A stretch of DNA of 64,000 nt from Umezawaea sp042738955 (GTDB lineage: Bacteria > Actinomycetota > Actinomycetes > Mycobacteriales > Pseudonocardiaceae), in assembly GCF_042738955.1 (NCBI RefSeq), contig NZ_JBHYHC010000009.1, positions 1 to 64,000 on the forward strand. The letters are read 5' to 3'. Below the pieces are notes generated by a model that did not search any database, was not told the DNA's origin, and saw only the letters and a list, made by a program, of their open reading frames with translations. Of this stretch, positions 29,628-37,479 are shown one piece after another. Position 1 is the first letter of the stretch. The number at the start of each line of letters is the position of its first letter. The translations under genes were made by a program, and so were the position numbers.

Positions 29628-29804
29628 TCAGCCGGTTCCGGCGGGTCGCACAAGGCGGGGATCGGCGGACGTTCGCCAACGAACCCGAACAGACCCGTGC
29701 GGGCATTGGTCTAGTGCACGGGCTGTGGCGGAGAGGTCCGACGCGGAGATCGCGGTCACGCCGATGACGTCGATCAACGCGGGTGAGGCCTTGCGGGACT
29801 GCAC
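29628..29804 (-). CDS. Possible small leaderless ORF upstream of metQ
   Basis: An open frame of 58 codons from GTG 29804 (VQSRKASPALIDVIGVTA onward, with a single Cys in ALDQCPHG) to TGA at 29628. A -10 element TACGCT (29811-29816) is 6 nt before the GTG, the same arrangement as in other genes here. It stops 43 nt before metQ. It resembles no family I know. It could be a regulatory upstream ORF or simply chance. Confidence 0.3.
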   Translation of the reverse strand: MQSRKASPALIDVIGVTAISASDLSATARALDQCPHGSVRVRWRTSADPRLVRPAGTG

Positions 29805-30001
29805 GACGGCAGCGTACCCATCCCAGGCGTCTCACCAGGCCAAACAGGGGCCTGGTGCACTTTCGTCCAAGAAAACCTGCACCGCTCCACCACTGGTGGG
29901 CGGCGCGGTGAGCGCCCGACTACCGACAGTCGGAGGAGTGGGACCCTGAGCGACAACTGTCGAGCCGAGTTACGAAACCGGAAAGTTCCTCAGGTAAAGG
30001 T

Positions 30002-30039
30002 CTGGCCGCGCCCCACCGTGATCGGTGAACCGCGGCCAG
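30002..30039 (-). terminator. Terminator of metN
   Basis: A two-part stem: CTGGCCGCG (30002-30010) pairs exactly with CGCGGCCAG (30031-30039), and an inner CACCG/CGGTG pairs around TGAT. It lies 14 nt after the metN stop on the minus strand and is followed by a short pyrimidine stretch. Confidence 0.75.
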
Positions 30040-30052
30040 CCTCAAGTCCTGC

Positions 30053-31063
30053 TCAAGCGGCGACGCCCTGCGGCCCCTTGAGGGTGCGCTGGACGGACGC
30101 GCCGGCCTCGGAGATCCACTCGAGCGCGGAGTCCGAGCGCTCGCCCGTGAGACCGACGCGGAACCGCGCGACGGGCGTCTCACCGAGCCGCGTGAGCCCG
30201 CCTCCGAGCAGGTTCAGCTCGACGCCGAACCGGCTGGTGACCTCGGGCAGCAGCGCGCCGACGGCCGCGAAGCCGACCAGCACGACGTCCGCCACGCGGT
30301 CGAAACGGCTCTCCGCCAACGGGTTCTGGTCGATCGCGGGCAGCAACGACGTGGCCGTGCGGCTGGCGGCGTCGGACACCAGGTCCAGCACCTTGCCGTG
30401 CTCCACGACCCGGCCGCCGTCGAGGACCGCGACGTCGTCGCAGATCCGCCGCACCACGGCCATGTCGTGCGTCGCGACGAGAACGGTGATGCCCAGCTCG
30501 GCGCGGGCGCGGTCCAGCACGGTCAACACGGAACCGCTGGTGTCGGGGTCGAGCGACGCGGTCGGGTCGTCCGCCAGCAGCACCGACGGCCCGGCCGCCA
30601 GCGCGCGGGCCACGGCGATCCGCTGCCGCTGCCCGGCGGTGAGCTGCTCGGGGTAGCTGCCCGCCCGGTCGGTCAGCCCGACGAGGTCGAGCAGTTCGGC
30701 GACGCGGTTGCGGCGCTGCGGCCCCGGCACGCCCGCGGACTCCAGCGGCAACGCCACGTTGCCCGCGGCGGTCCGCTGCCGCAGCAGCGAATCCCCTTGC
30801 GGCACAACGCCGATCTGACGACGAGCGGCCCGCAGCGCGGTGCCGTCCAACGACGCGAGGTCGGTGCCGTCGACCCGGATCGCCCCGCTGTCGGGGCGCT
30901 CCAGCAGCGCGACGCACCGGGCGAGGGTGGACTTGCCCGCTCCGCTGGGGCCGACCACGCCGAGCACGGTTCCGGCCTGGACTTCGAGGCTGACGCCGTC
31001 CAGTGCCACGACGGGGCCACTGCGACCGGCGAAGGACTTGGTGAGGTTTTCGACTGTGATCAC
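30053..31063 (-). CDS. metN: Methionine ABC transporter ATP-binding protein
   Basis: A 336-aa ABC ATPase. Walker A GPSGAGKSTLARC, the Q-loop region, signature LTAGQRQRIAVARALA, Walker B VLLADDPTASLD and the H-loop VATHDMAVV are all intact. The C-terminal 80 residues form the NIL/ACT-like regulatory domain (FGVELNLLGGGLTRLGE; VGLTGERSDSALEWI) that gives MetN trans-inhibition by methionine. The GTG at 31063 has GGAG 7 nt upstream. A 15-codon upstream frame (31060-31107) ends in a TGA that overlaps this GTG. With no metI nearby, the complete transporter cannot be formed from genes in the window. Confidence 0.93.
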   Translation of the reverse strand: MITVENLTKSFAGRSGPVVALDGVSLEVQAGTVLGVVGPSGAGKSTLARCVALLERPDSGAIRVDGTDLASLDGTALRAARRQIGVVPQGDSLLRQRTAAGNVALPLESAGVPGPQRRNRVAELLDLVGLTDRAGSYPEQLTAGQRQRIAVARALAAGPSVLLADDPTASLDPDTSGSVLTVLDRARAELGITVLVATHDMAVVRRICDDVAVLDGGRVVEHGKVLDLVSDAASRTATSLLPAIDQNPLAESRFDRVADVVLVGFAAVGALLPEVTSRFGVELNLLGGGLTRLGETPVARFRVGLTGERSDSALEWISEAGASVQRTLKGPQGVAA

Positions 31064-31146
31064 GTTTTCGCTCCACGGCTACGCGCGGCGTCGCTCGCTT
31101 GTGGCATGCGACGGCCGTCCTCAAAGGACCGTCCGATGAGGACGGC
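31060..31146 (-). promoter_or_regulatory. metN leader with two hairpins and a 15-codon upstream frame
   Basis: Before metN (minus strand) lies a 10-bp perfect hairpin (31114-31123 with 31137-31146; GCCGTCCTCA/TGAGGACGGC). A second 6-bp hairpin (31089-31094 with 31108-31113; CGTCGC/GCGACG) follows. An ATG at 31107 opens a 15-codon frame (MPQASDAARSRGAKT) whose stop overlaps the metN GTG. This is a plausible attenuation or translational-coupling leader. No known SAM riboswitch sequence was recognised. Confidence 0.4.
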
Positions 31147-32020
31147 GAGGAATTCGGGTAGAAGCTAGGGGATGGGAAGAGGAGGCGCCTGAACGGTTAG
31201 CGTCGACAGCCCGTGTTCGTGCGACGGCACTGGTCGACTGTCCGTCGCCTCGTGAGCATTCCCTGCGTGGGCACGTAATCCTCCATCGAGCCTGGCGGAA
31301 GCACCTGCCCGCGTCCAGCGGGTGGTTGCTGCGGCGTCAAAGAGCCAGGTCTCTCGGCCGCTCGGGATGGCACCACGAGTACACCCGACGCGACACCGCA
31401 AACGCAAGCCCGAACAGCCCAGAATCTGGGATCGTTCGAGAAGTCACACTTCCGGACCAGTATCACCGCCCGGTTCCGGTACCGAACCCCTGGATCAACG
31501 GCCGATCGGCCCACTGGCCGATGATCAACCGGCACACATGCACCCGAACAGGTGAATCGAGCGAGCGCTGTCGCTCAAACGATGGACACCAGCCACAAGC
31601 AGACCAGCAGCATCAAGCACCACGACACCGACCCTCGACCGAGCCTCAACCGCACCCACCGACCCCGAGCTCACCCGACCCGAGGACCACACCCGCCCCG
31701 CACACCAAGGCCGACACCGACGTCGAAAAAATGTCGTACCCCCGCCGTAGCGTGTGTGTCGGGGGGTCTTCACAGCTGGAGGACCCCTGCCTCGCCATGA
31801 CCGTCAGCCCGTGACACGACAGCCTCCGGTCAGGCAGTCGCCGCGATCCGAAGCCGCCCCATCCAAGGGCCACACCCGCCCCGCGCGTCGAGGCCGGCAC
31901 CGGCCTCGAAAAAATGTCGTACCCCCGCCGTAGCGTGTGCGTCGGGGGGTCTTCACAACAGGAGGACCTCTGCTTCGGCGCGGTCGTCGGCCAACGACGC
32001 CACAGCCGGAGGGGCCCCGG
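31147..32020. other. Non-coding region between metN and ksgA
   Basis: No protein-coding gene is supported in these ~870 nt: short frames lack family similarity and proper starts. It holds two direct copies of a promoter-like cassette (described separately). The remainder is unremarkable, with patches of C/A-rich sequence around 31590-31720. Confidence 0.6.
31687..31850 (+). repeat. Direct repeat copy A: promoter cassette with ksgA-tail fragment
   Basis: Copy A of a repeat of about 165 bp. It includes TGTCG (31732-31736), 11 nt, and TAGCGT (31748-31753), a DNA-damage-type promoter layout, then GGAGGA (31778-31783). The ATG at 31797 opens only a five-codon frame. Its end (31830-31849) matches the last 20 bp of the ksgA coding sequence seen in copy B, with one difference. 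Confidence 0.8.
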
Positions 32021-32040
32021 TCAGGCGGTCGCCGCGATCC
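31870..32040 (+). repeat. Direct repeat copy B overlapping the ksgA 3' end
   Basis: Copy B is offset by 183 nt from copy A at its left side and 191 nt at its right. The core (TCGA6 tract, TGTCG at 31915-31919, TAGCGT at 31931-31936, AGGAGGA at 31960-31966) is nearly identical to copy A. No start codon follows at proper spacing. The right end is the antisense of the ksgA C-terminus (stop at 32021). Confidence 0.8.
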
Positions 32041-32893
32041 TCGCGAAGTCCGAGACGCTCAACTGCTCTCCCCGAATGCCGGGGTCCACGCCCGCCATCA
32101 CCAACCGCCGCTCGGCCTCCACAGCGGACCCGGCCCACCCGGCCAGCGCGGCCCTCATCGTCTTGCGCCGCTGGGCGAAAGCCGCGTCCACCAACGTGAA
32201 CAGCGCCCGTCGGTCCACACTGGACACCAGTTCCGGTCGCCGCCGGAACGCCACCAGCGCGGAGTCCACATTGGGCACGGGCCAGAACACCGAGCGCGGC
32301 ACGGCCCCGGCCCTGCGGGCGTCGGCGTACCAGGCGAGCTTGACGCTGGGCACCCCGTAGACCTTGCTCCCCGGCCCGGCCGCCATCCGGTCGGCCACCT
32401 CGGCCTGCACCATCACGAGCCCCTTGGTCAACGACGGCAGCTCGGCCATCAGGTGCAGCACGACCGGCACGGCCACGTTGTACGGCAAGTTCGCGACCAG
32501 CGCCGTGGGCGCGACGGGCAGGTCCGCGGCCGACACCCGCATCGCGTCCCCGAGGACGACGTGCAGCCGATCCGCCAGCCCCGGCGCCCGCTCCGCGACC
32601 GTCTCCGGCAGCCTCCCGGCCAGCACCGGGTCGATCTCCACGGCCACGAGGGACGCGCAGGCGGGCAGCAGCGCCAACGTCAGCGACCCCAGCCCCGGCC
32701 CGACCTCGAGCACGACGTCCGAGGGCGTCAGGTCCGCGACCGTCACGATCCGCCGGACCGTGTTCGGGTCGTGCACGAAGTTCTGCCCGAGCTTCTTCGT
32801 GGGGCGGATGTCCAGTTCGGCCGCGAGGCGCCGAACGTCGGCCGGGCCGAGGAGCATGCTCCCCGGCCCGGTCGACGACGCTTGTTCAGTCAC
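32021..32893 (-). CDS. ksgA: 16S rRNA (A1518/A1519-N6) dimethyltransferase
   Basis: A 290-aa rRNA adenine dimethylase acting in small-subunit maturation. Motifs: PTKKLGQNFVHDPNTVRRIV, the SAM-binding VLEVGPGLGSLTLALL, and the catalytic NLPYNVAVPVV. I place the start at GTG 32893 (VTEQASSTG), 10 nt after the rpfB stop; an ATG at 32857 is an alternative giving a shorter N-terminus. It is the last gene of the metG-tatD-rpfB-ksgA series. The last ~20 bp of its coding sequence are also found in the upstream-facing repeat copy A. Confidence 0.95.
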   Translation of the reverse strand: MTEQASSTGPGSMLLGPADVRRLAAELDIRPTKKLGQNFVHDPNTVRRIVTVADLTPSDVVLEVGPGLGSLTLALLPACASLVAVEIDPVLAGRLPETVAERAPGLADRLHVVLGDAMRVSAADLPVAPTALVANLPYNVAVPVVLHLMAELPSLTKGLVMVQAEVADRMAAGPGSKVYGVPSVKLAWYADARRAGAVPRSVFWPVPNVDSALVAFRRRPELVSSVDRRALFTLVDAAFAQRRKTMRAALAGWAGSAVEAERRLVMAGVDPGIRGEQLSVSDFARIAATA

Positions 32894-32903
32894 GTGGCAA
32901 TTG

Positions 32904-34397
32904 TTACGGCAAGCCGAGCTTCGCCCGGCAGCCGGGCCACGCGGAGTACGCGCCACCGGCCGCGTCGCGGACCTTGGTGGCGATGGCGATCTGCTGCTCG
33001 CGGGACGCGAGGTACGCCTCGGGCGCGTACTGGCCGCCGCCGTAGGCGTTCCAGGTGGAGGGGCTGAACTGCACGCCGCCCGAGTAGCCGTTGCCGGTGT
33101 TGATGGCCCAGTTGCCGCCCGCCTCGCACTGCGCGAGCCGGTCCCAGTCGCTGCCGTCGGAGATGACGGGGGTCGCCGGGGCCTTGGTGCCCTTGCGGAC
33201 CTTCTTGGCGACGGGCTCCTTGGTGACCTTGGAGCCGATCTCCTCGCGGCCCACCTCCTGGCCGTTCTTGAGCGTGACGCGGTAGGACTTCATCGCCTCG
33301 CCGGCGACGCCCTCCTGCTCGACCTTCGTCTCGCCCTTCTTCATCTCCGCGTCGAGGATCTCCTCGACCGGCGGCGCGATGGGCTCGGCGACGTTGACCA
33401 CGGAGACGCCGGTGCGGCTGATGTGGATCTCGGCGCCGTTGGCGATCTTGAGGTCCATCCCGCCCTCGACGGTGTCCTCGGCGCCCATGGAGACCTTCTC
33501 GGCCTGCATGAGCTCGCCGACCGTCAGCGCGGTGGTCTTCAGCTGCCGCGGGGCGTTGCCGCCGTCGTACAGCGTGACGTTCTTCAGGCTCTTGACCTGC
33601 AGCGCCATGCCCGAGAGGGGCACGTCCTTGCCGCGGTCCTCGGAGACCCAGGCACCGTCGTCGTTGATGCCGAGCTGGTCGAGCGCCTCGCCGACGTTGA
33701 CGGAGCGGACCCAGCCCTCCTTCTGCTCACCGTCGACGGTCGCCTTGACCATGCGGCCGCGGTCGAGGGTGATCTTCCCGCCGTCGCCGACCTTGGCGCT
33801 CGGGGCGGGGCTCAGCGCGTCGTGCTCGCCGACCGCGATGCCCTCCTCCGCGAGGATGTCGCCGACGGTCGAGTCGAACGTGCGGACGGTCTTCTCCTGG
33901 CCGTCCACGTCGACCGTGATCGACTTGTCCATCGCGATGGCGGTCGCGCCGCCGCCGGTGATGGTCACCAGCAGCGCCAGCACGGTCGCCTTGAGGAACT
34001 TCCGCTTCCACGTGCTCACGGCCTCCACGAGCGCCGCTGGGGGCCCGCTGGGCTCCTCCGCGGCGAACTGGGCGGCCAGGCGGTCCTCGGGCAGCTCGTC
34101 GGGGATGACGATGGCCGGGAGGAGCGTGGTCTCGGCGTTGATGAGGCGGATCAGCTCGTCGACGTCCACGTTGGCCGTGGCGAGCAGCGCGTCGGCGTCC
34201 GAGCCGAGCACCTCGTACACGTCGGCCGGGGTCACGCCGAGGCCGGTGAAGCCCGGCGAGCTCGGGTGGTCCACGAAGGCCGGGGGCTCCATGACGCCCG
34301 TGGCGGTGGCGGTTCCGGTCACCGGGGTGAACCAGTCGGTGTCGTCGTTGAACGAGTACGCCGAGCCGTCCGCGCGGGGTCTGCCGCGTTCGATCAC
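32904..34397 (-). CDS. rpfB: Resuscitation-promoting factor RpfB
   Basis: A 497-aa anchored peptidoglycan hydrolase (lytic transglycosylase) that reactivates dormant cells in mycobacteria. A cytoplasmic N-terminus of about 125 residues is followed by one TM segment (FLKATVLALLVTITGGGATAIA), three DUF348 repeats (TVDGEQKEGWVRSVN marks one), a G5 domain (SYRVTLKNGQEVGRE region) and the C-terminal RPF domain. In the RPF domain the catalytic Glu lies in LAQCEAGGNWAINTGNGYSG. The GTG at 34397 has GGAGG 10 nt upstream. A promoter with a leader of about 190 nt lies in the tatD-rpfB gap. The long cytoplasmic region differs from mycobacterial RpfB. Confidence 0.95.
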   Translation of the reverse strand: MIERGRPRADGSAYSFNDDTDWFTPVTGTATATGVMEPPAFVDHPSSPGFTGLGVTPADVYEVLGSDADALLATANVDVDELIRLINAETTLLPAIVIPDELPEDRLAAQFAAEEPSGPPAALVEAVSTWKRKFLKATVLALLVTITGGGATAIAMDKSITVDVDGQEKTVRTFDSTVGDILAEEGIAVGEHDALSPAPSAKVGDGGKITLDRGRMVKATVDGEQKEGWVRSVNVGEALDQLGINDDGAWVSEDRGKDVPLSGMALQVKSLKNVTLYDGGNAPRQLKTTALTVGELMQAEKVSMGAEDTVEGGMDLKIANGAEIHISRTGVSVVNVAEPIAPPVEEILDAEMKKGETKVEQEGVAGEAMKSYRVTLKNGQEVGREEIGSKVTKEPVAKKVRKGTKAPATPVISDGSDWDRLAQCEAGGNWAINTGNGYSGGVQFSPSTWNAYGGGQYAPEAYLASREQQIAIATKVRDAAGGAYSAWPGCRAKLGLP

Positions 34398-34701
34398 AGG
34401 GTCGATACCTCCATGAAGGCGGGAGCCGACGCTCCGCGCACCGTGGGTGCTACCTGACGTGCAGTGGAGTAACTCGACTGCTCCTCGGCAACTCCCGTGC
34501 GTTCGTCTCGACTACTCGCTTCTGGCAGTGGTACCCGCCCCGACAACGGGTGTGCGTCTCCTCGGCGACTTCAGCGTTCGGAGGGCACGGTCACGGGACC
34601 GTAACGGAGGTCGGGAAGTTCCGCAAACACCCAGTTCAGAGTTGTGATGTGAGACACCCCAACGGCGGAGCAATCCGCTGCGCCATTCGTCGTAAACGCC
34701 A
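34398..34701 (-). other. tatD-rpfB intergenic region: rpfB promoter and leader
   Basis: This 304-nt gap contains no gene. Besides the promoter (34598-34626), a small inverted repeat ACGGTC/GACCGT overlaps the -10. The rest is an unstructured-looking leader of about 190 nt. I looked for a ydaO-type c-di-AMP riboswitch, which controls rpf genes in some actinomycetes, and did not see its conserved segments. Confidence 0.55.
34598..34626 (-). promoter_or_regulatory. rpfB promoter
   Basis: On the minus strand TTGCGG (34621-34626), exactly 17 nt, then TACGGT (34598-34603): a good sigma-A-type match. The predicted transcript start is near 34590, giving a leader of about 190 nt before the GTG. Confidence 0.6.
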
Positions 34702-35541
34702 TTACGACCACGCCACGTCACGAAGTCCGAACACGCGCTCGGCATTTCGGGTGACCGAAGCCCCCAACACCCCCAGATCAACACCACGGAGAGTAGCGAT
34801 TGCTCGAAGGGTGTAATTCGCGGCGTACGGCTCGTTCGGGCGTCCCCGGAACGGGTGGGGAGTCAGGAACGGGGCGTCCGTCTCGACCAGGATCCGGTCC
34901 TCCGGCACCCACTCCGCGGCCTCCCGCAGCGCCGCCGAGTTCTTGAACGTCACCGGCCCGGCGAACGACAGGACGAACCCGCGCTCCACGCACGCGCGCG
35001 CGAAGTCGAGGTCGCCGGAGAAGCAGTGGAAGACCACAGTGGACGGCGCGCCCTCGGCGTCCAAAATGCTCAGGATGTCGTCGTGCGCGTCCCGGTCGTG
35101 GATCATCAGTGCCTTGCCGACGCGCTTGGAAAGCTCGATGTGCCAACGGAAGGCGTCCTGCTGGGCGGCGGGCGGCGAGTAGTCCCAGTAGTAGTCGAGC
35201 CCGGTCTCGCCGATCGCGACCACGCGAGGGTGCTCGGCCAGCTTCGCCAGCTCGTCCCGCTGCTCGTCGTCGAACGCCGCCGTCCGGGTCGGGTGCAGCG
35301 CGACCGCGCCGAACACCCTCGGGTCCCACGTGGACGCCTCCGCGACCCAGCGGGCGGACGGCAGGTCGTCGGCGACCGTGACGACCCGGTCGATCCCGGC
35401 GGCCGTCGCCCGGTCCAGGACCTCGACCACGGCCTCACGGGTGCGCGCGCCGCACGCGTCCAGGTGCGTGTGTGAATCGACCACCGGCACCGGGAGGGAT
35501 TCCGGCACCGGTGGTCGCTCACCGTGTCTCTTCGACGTCAC
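34702..35541 (-). CDS. tatD: TatD-family metal-dependent hydrolase (DNase)
   Basis: A 279-aa TIM-barrel metallohydrolase. Metal ligands sit in DSHTHLD near the N-terminus, GETGLDYYW, MIHDRDAHDD, FHCFSGD and ETDAPFLTPHPFRGRPNEP. Family members are 3'-5' exonucleases with roles in DNA fragmentation or repair. The GTG at 35541 overlaps the metG stop (GTGA), so the two are translationally coupled; the frame is open further upstream inside metG but that is not meaningful. Gene order metG-tatD-rpfB-ksgA is the classical actinobacterial arrangement. Confidence 0.95.
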   Translation of the reverse strand: MTSKRHGERPPVPESLPVPVVDSHTHLDACGARTREAVVEVLDRATAAGIDRVVTVADDLPSARWVAEASTWDPRVFGAVALHPTRTAAFDDEQRDELAKLAEHPRVVAIGETGLDYYWDYSPPAAQQDAFRWHIELSKRVGKALMIHDRDAHDDILSILDAEGAPSTVVFHCFSGDLDFARACVERGFVLSFAGPVTFKNSAALREAAEWVPEDRILVETDAPFLTPHPFRGRPNEPYAANYTLRAIATLRGVDLGVLGASVTRNAERVFGLRDVAWS

Positions 35542-37331
35542 TTGACGATCGGGGCCCACTCGGGACCGGTCTCGCCCAGCTCGGGGTCCAACTTCGTGAA
35601 CAACGGGCTCGGCTTCTCCAGCGGCCTGCCGACCTCGATCGGCGTCGACTGCCAGCTCGCCTGCTCGCCCGCGTAGTCGCCGGTCAGGATCGGGTACTTG
35701 CGGTCCGTCTCGTCCAGGTCCGTGACCTCGATCATCTGCGGCTGCGCGGCCCACACGCCCGTGCCGCCCAGCGCCTCGTGCACCTTCTGCGCCGAGTGCG
35801 GCAGGAACGGCGTGAGCAGCGTGTTCGCGTCCTGCACGACCTGGAGGGCCGTGTGCAGGATCGTGTCGCGGCGGTCCGGGTCGTCCTTGACCTTCCACGG
35901 CTCCTGCTCGGACAGGTACCGGTTCGCGGCCGTGACGACCCGCATGGCCTCCGACGACGCCAGCTTGAACCGGGACCGGCGCAGGTTCGCGCCGACCGTC
36001 TCGAACGCGGCCCGCGAGAGGGCCTTCAGCTCCTCGTCCGCCGCCGTGGGGGCCGTCGGGCGGGGCACGGAGCCGACGTTCTTGTGCGCCATCGACACCG
36101 ACCGGTTGACCAGGTTGCCCCACTCGTTCGCCAGCTCGAAGTTGGTGCGCCGGACGAACTCGTCCCAGGTGAAGTCGGTGTCCTGGTTCTCCGGGCCCGC
36201 CACCGAGATGAAGTAGCGCAGCGCGTCCGGACCGAAGTCGCGGAGGAAGTCGCGCACGTAGATCACGGTGCCGCGGGACGTGGAGAACTTGGAGCCGCTC
36301 ATCGTGAGGAACTCGCTGGAGACGACCTCGGTCGGCAGGTTCAGCGTCCCGAAGGAGCCGGGCACGCCGCCCTTGTCGCCGGTGCCGTTCTGCCCCATGA
36401 GCAGCGACGGCCAGATCAGCGAGTGGAAGACGATGTTGTCCTTGCCCATGAAGTAGTAGCCCTGTGCCGAGGGGTCGGTCCAGAACTCCTTCCAGGCGTC
36501 GTCGTTCCCGCTGCGCCGCGCCCACTCGACGCTGGCCGACAGGTAGCCGATCACCGCGTCGAACCACACGTAGAACCGCTTCATCGGCTGGTCGCGCCAG
36601 CCGTCCAGCGGCACCGGGATGCCCCAGTCGAGGTCGCGCGTGATCGCGCGCGGACGCAGGTCGCCGAGCAGGTTCTGGCTGAACTTGAGCACGTTCGGCC
36701 GCCAGTCCGTGCGACCGGACAGGTAGCCGCCCAGCGACTCGGCGAACGCGGGCAGGTCCAGGAACAGGTGCTCGGTCTCGATGAACTTCGGGACCTCGCC
36801 GTTGATCCGCGACCGCGGGTTCTTCAGGTCGGCCGGGTCGAGCTGGTTGCCGCAGTTGTCGCACTGGTCGCCGCGCGCGCCGTCGTACCCGCAGATCGGG
36901 CAGGTGCCCTCGATGTAGCGGTCGGGCAGCGTCCGGCCGGTCGACGGGCTGATCGCGCCCATCTGCGTCTTCGGCACGATGTAGCCGTTGCGCCACATGC
37001 CGAGGAACAGCTCCTGCACCACCTTGTAGTGGTTGCCGGTGGTGGTGCGGGTGAACAGGTCGTAGGAGAGGCCGAGCCCCTGGAGGTCCTCGGCGATCAC
37101 GCGGTTGTACTTGTCGGCCAGCTCGCGGGTGGTCAGGCCCTCCTGGTCGGCCTGCACCGAGATCGGTGTGCCGTGCTCGTCGGTGCCGCTGACCATGAGC
37201 ACCCGGTTGCCCGACATTCGCATGTAGCGGGAGAACACGTCGGAGGGGACACCGAAGCCGGAAACGTGGCCGATGTGGCGGGGGCCGTTGGCGTATGGCC
37301 AGGCCACCGCCGTCAACACGGGGGCACTCAT
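35538..37331 (-). CDS. metG: Methionyl-tRNA synthetase
   Basis: A class I aminoacyl-tRNA synthetase of 597 aa. The HIGH motif is at residues 19-22 (GPRHIGHVSGFG). The zinc knuckle is CPICGYDGARGDQCDNCG (four Cys). The KMSKS loop appears as SGSKFSTSRG. The anticodon-binding domain follows, and there is no C-terminal dimerisation domain. The ATG at 37331 (MSAPVLTAVAWPYANG) fits the family; 18 further open codons upstream are probably not used. A leaderless -10 (TAGGCT) is 7 nt upstream and belongs to a promoter of the RecA-independent DNA-damage type. The stop overlaps tatD. Confidence 0.96.
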   Translation of the reverse strand: MSAPVLTAVAWPYANGPRHIGHVSGFGVPSDVFSRYMRMSGNRVLMVSGTDEHGTPISVQADQEGLTTRELADKYNRVIAEDLQGLGLSYDLFTRTTTGNHYKVVQELFLGMWRNGYIVPKTQMGAISPSTGRTLPDRYIEGTCPICGYDGARGDQCDNCGNQLDPADLKNPRSRINGEVPKFIETEHLFLDLPAFAESLGGYLSGRTDWRPNVLKFSQNLLGDLRPRAITRDLDWGIPVPLDGWRDQPMKRFYVWFDAVIGYLSASVEWARRSGNDDAWKEFWTDPSAQGYYFMGKDNIVFHSLIWPSLLMGQNGTGDKGGVPGSFGTLNLPTEVVSSEFLTMSGSKFSTSRGTVIYVRDFLRDFGPDALRYFISVAGPENQDTDFTWDEFVRRTNFELANEWGNLVNRSVSMAHKNVGSVPRPTAPTAADEELKALSRAAFETVGANLRRSRFKLASSEAMRVVTAANRYLSEQEPWKVKDDPDRRDTILHTALQVVQDANTLLTPFLPHSAQKVHEALGGTGVWAAQPQMIEVTDLDETDRKYPILTGDYAGEQASWQSTPIEVGRPLEKPSPLFTKLDPELGETGPEWAPIVK

Positions 37332-37338
37332 GCGGGTA

Positions 37339-37360
37339 AGCCTACGGATGACCACCGACA
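37339..37360 (-). promoter_or_regulatory. metG promoter matching the RecA-NDp/PafBC consensus
   Basis: On the minus strand TGTCGGTG (37353-37360), 8 nt, then TAGGCT (37339-37344), which is an exact fit to the remembered consensus TGTCRGTG-N8-TANNNT of mycobacterial RecA-independent DNA-damage promoters bound by PafBC. The -10 ends 7 nt before the ATG, so the transcript should be leaderless. Confidence 0.65.
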
Positions 37361-37479
37361 CCCCGCGCATCGGTCGGCCGACCACGGGTGATCTGTGTCA
37401 CAAAAGGCCGTCTCCTACGCGCTGACCTCGCAAAAGGTTGCACTCAACCTTCCAGGCCGGTCCACCCCTCGACCGGGAC

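Larger units (their letters stand above)
29585..30052 (-). other. metN-metQ intergenic region lacking metI
   Basis: A 468-nt gap where metI would be expected. It contains the metN terminator (30002-30039), a 9-bp hairpin CACCAGGCC/GGCCTGGTG (29833-29857), and a possible 58-aa leaderless ORF (29628-29804). No frame shows transmembrane helices, so no permease or recognisable remnant is present. Confidence 0.7.

Noticed and set aside
31064..32020. Search for a metI permease, tRNA or CRISPR array in the metN-ksgA gap
   Set aside because: No transmembrane ORF, cloverleaf or regularly spaced short repeats; only two long direct repeats.
34398..34701. c-di-AMP (ydaO) riboswitch before rpfB
   Set aside because: The conserved ydaO segments known from Streptomyces rpfA leaders are not present in this leader.
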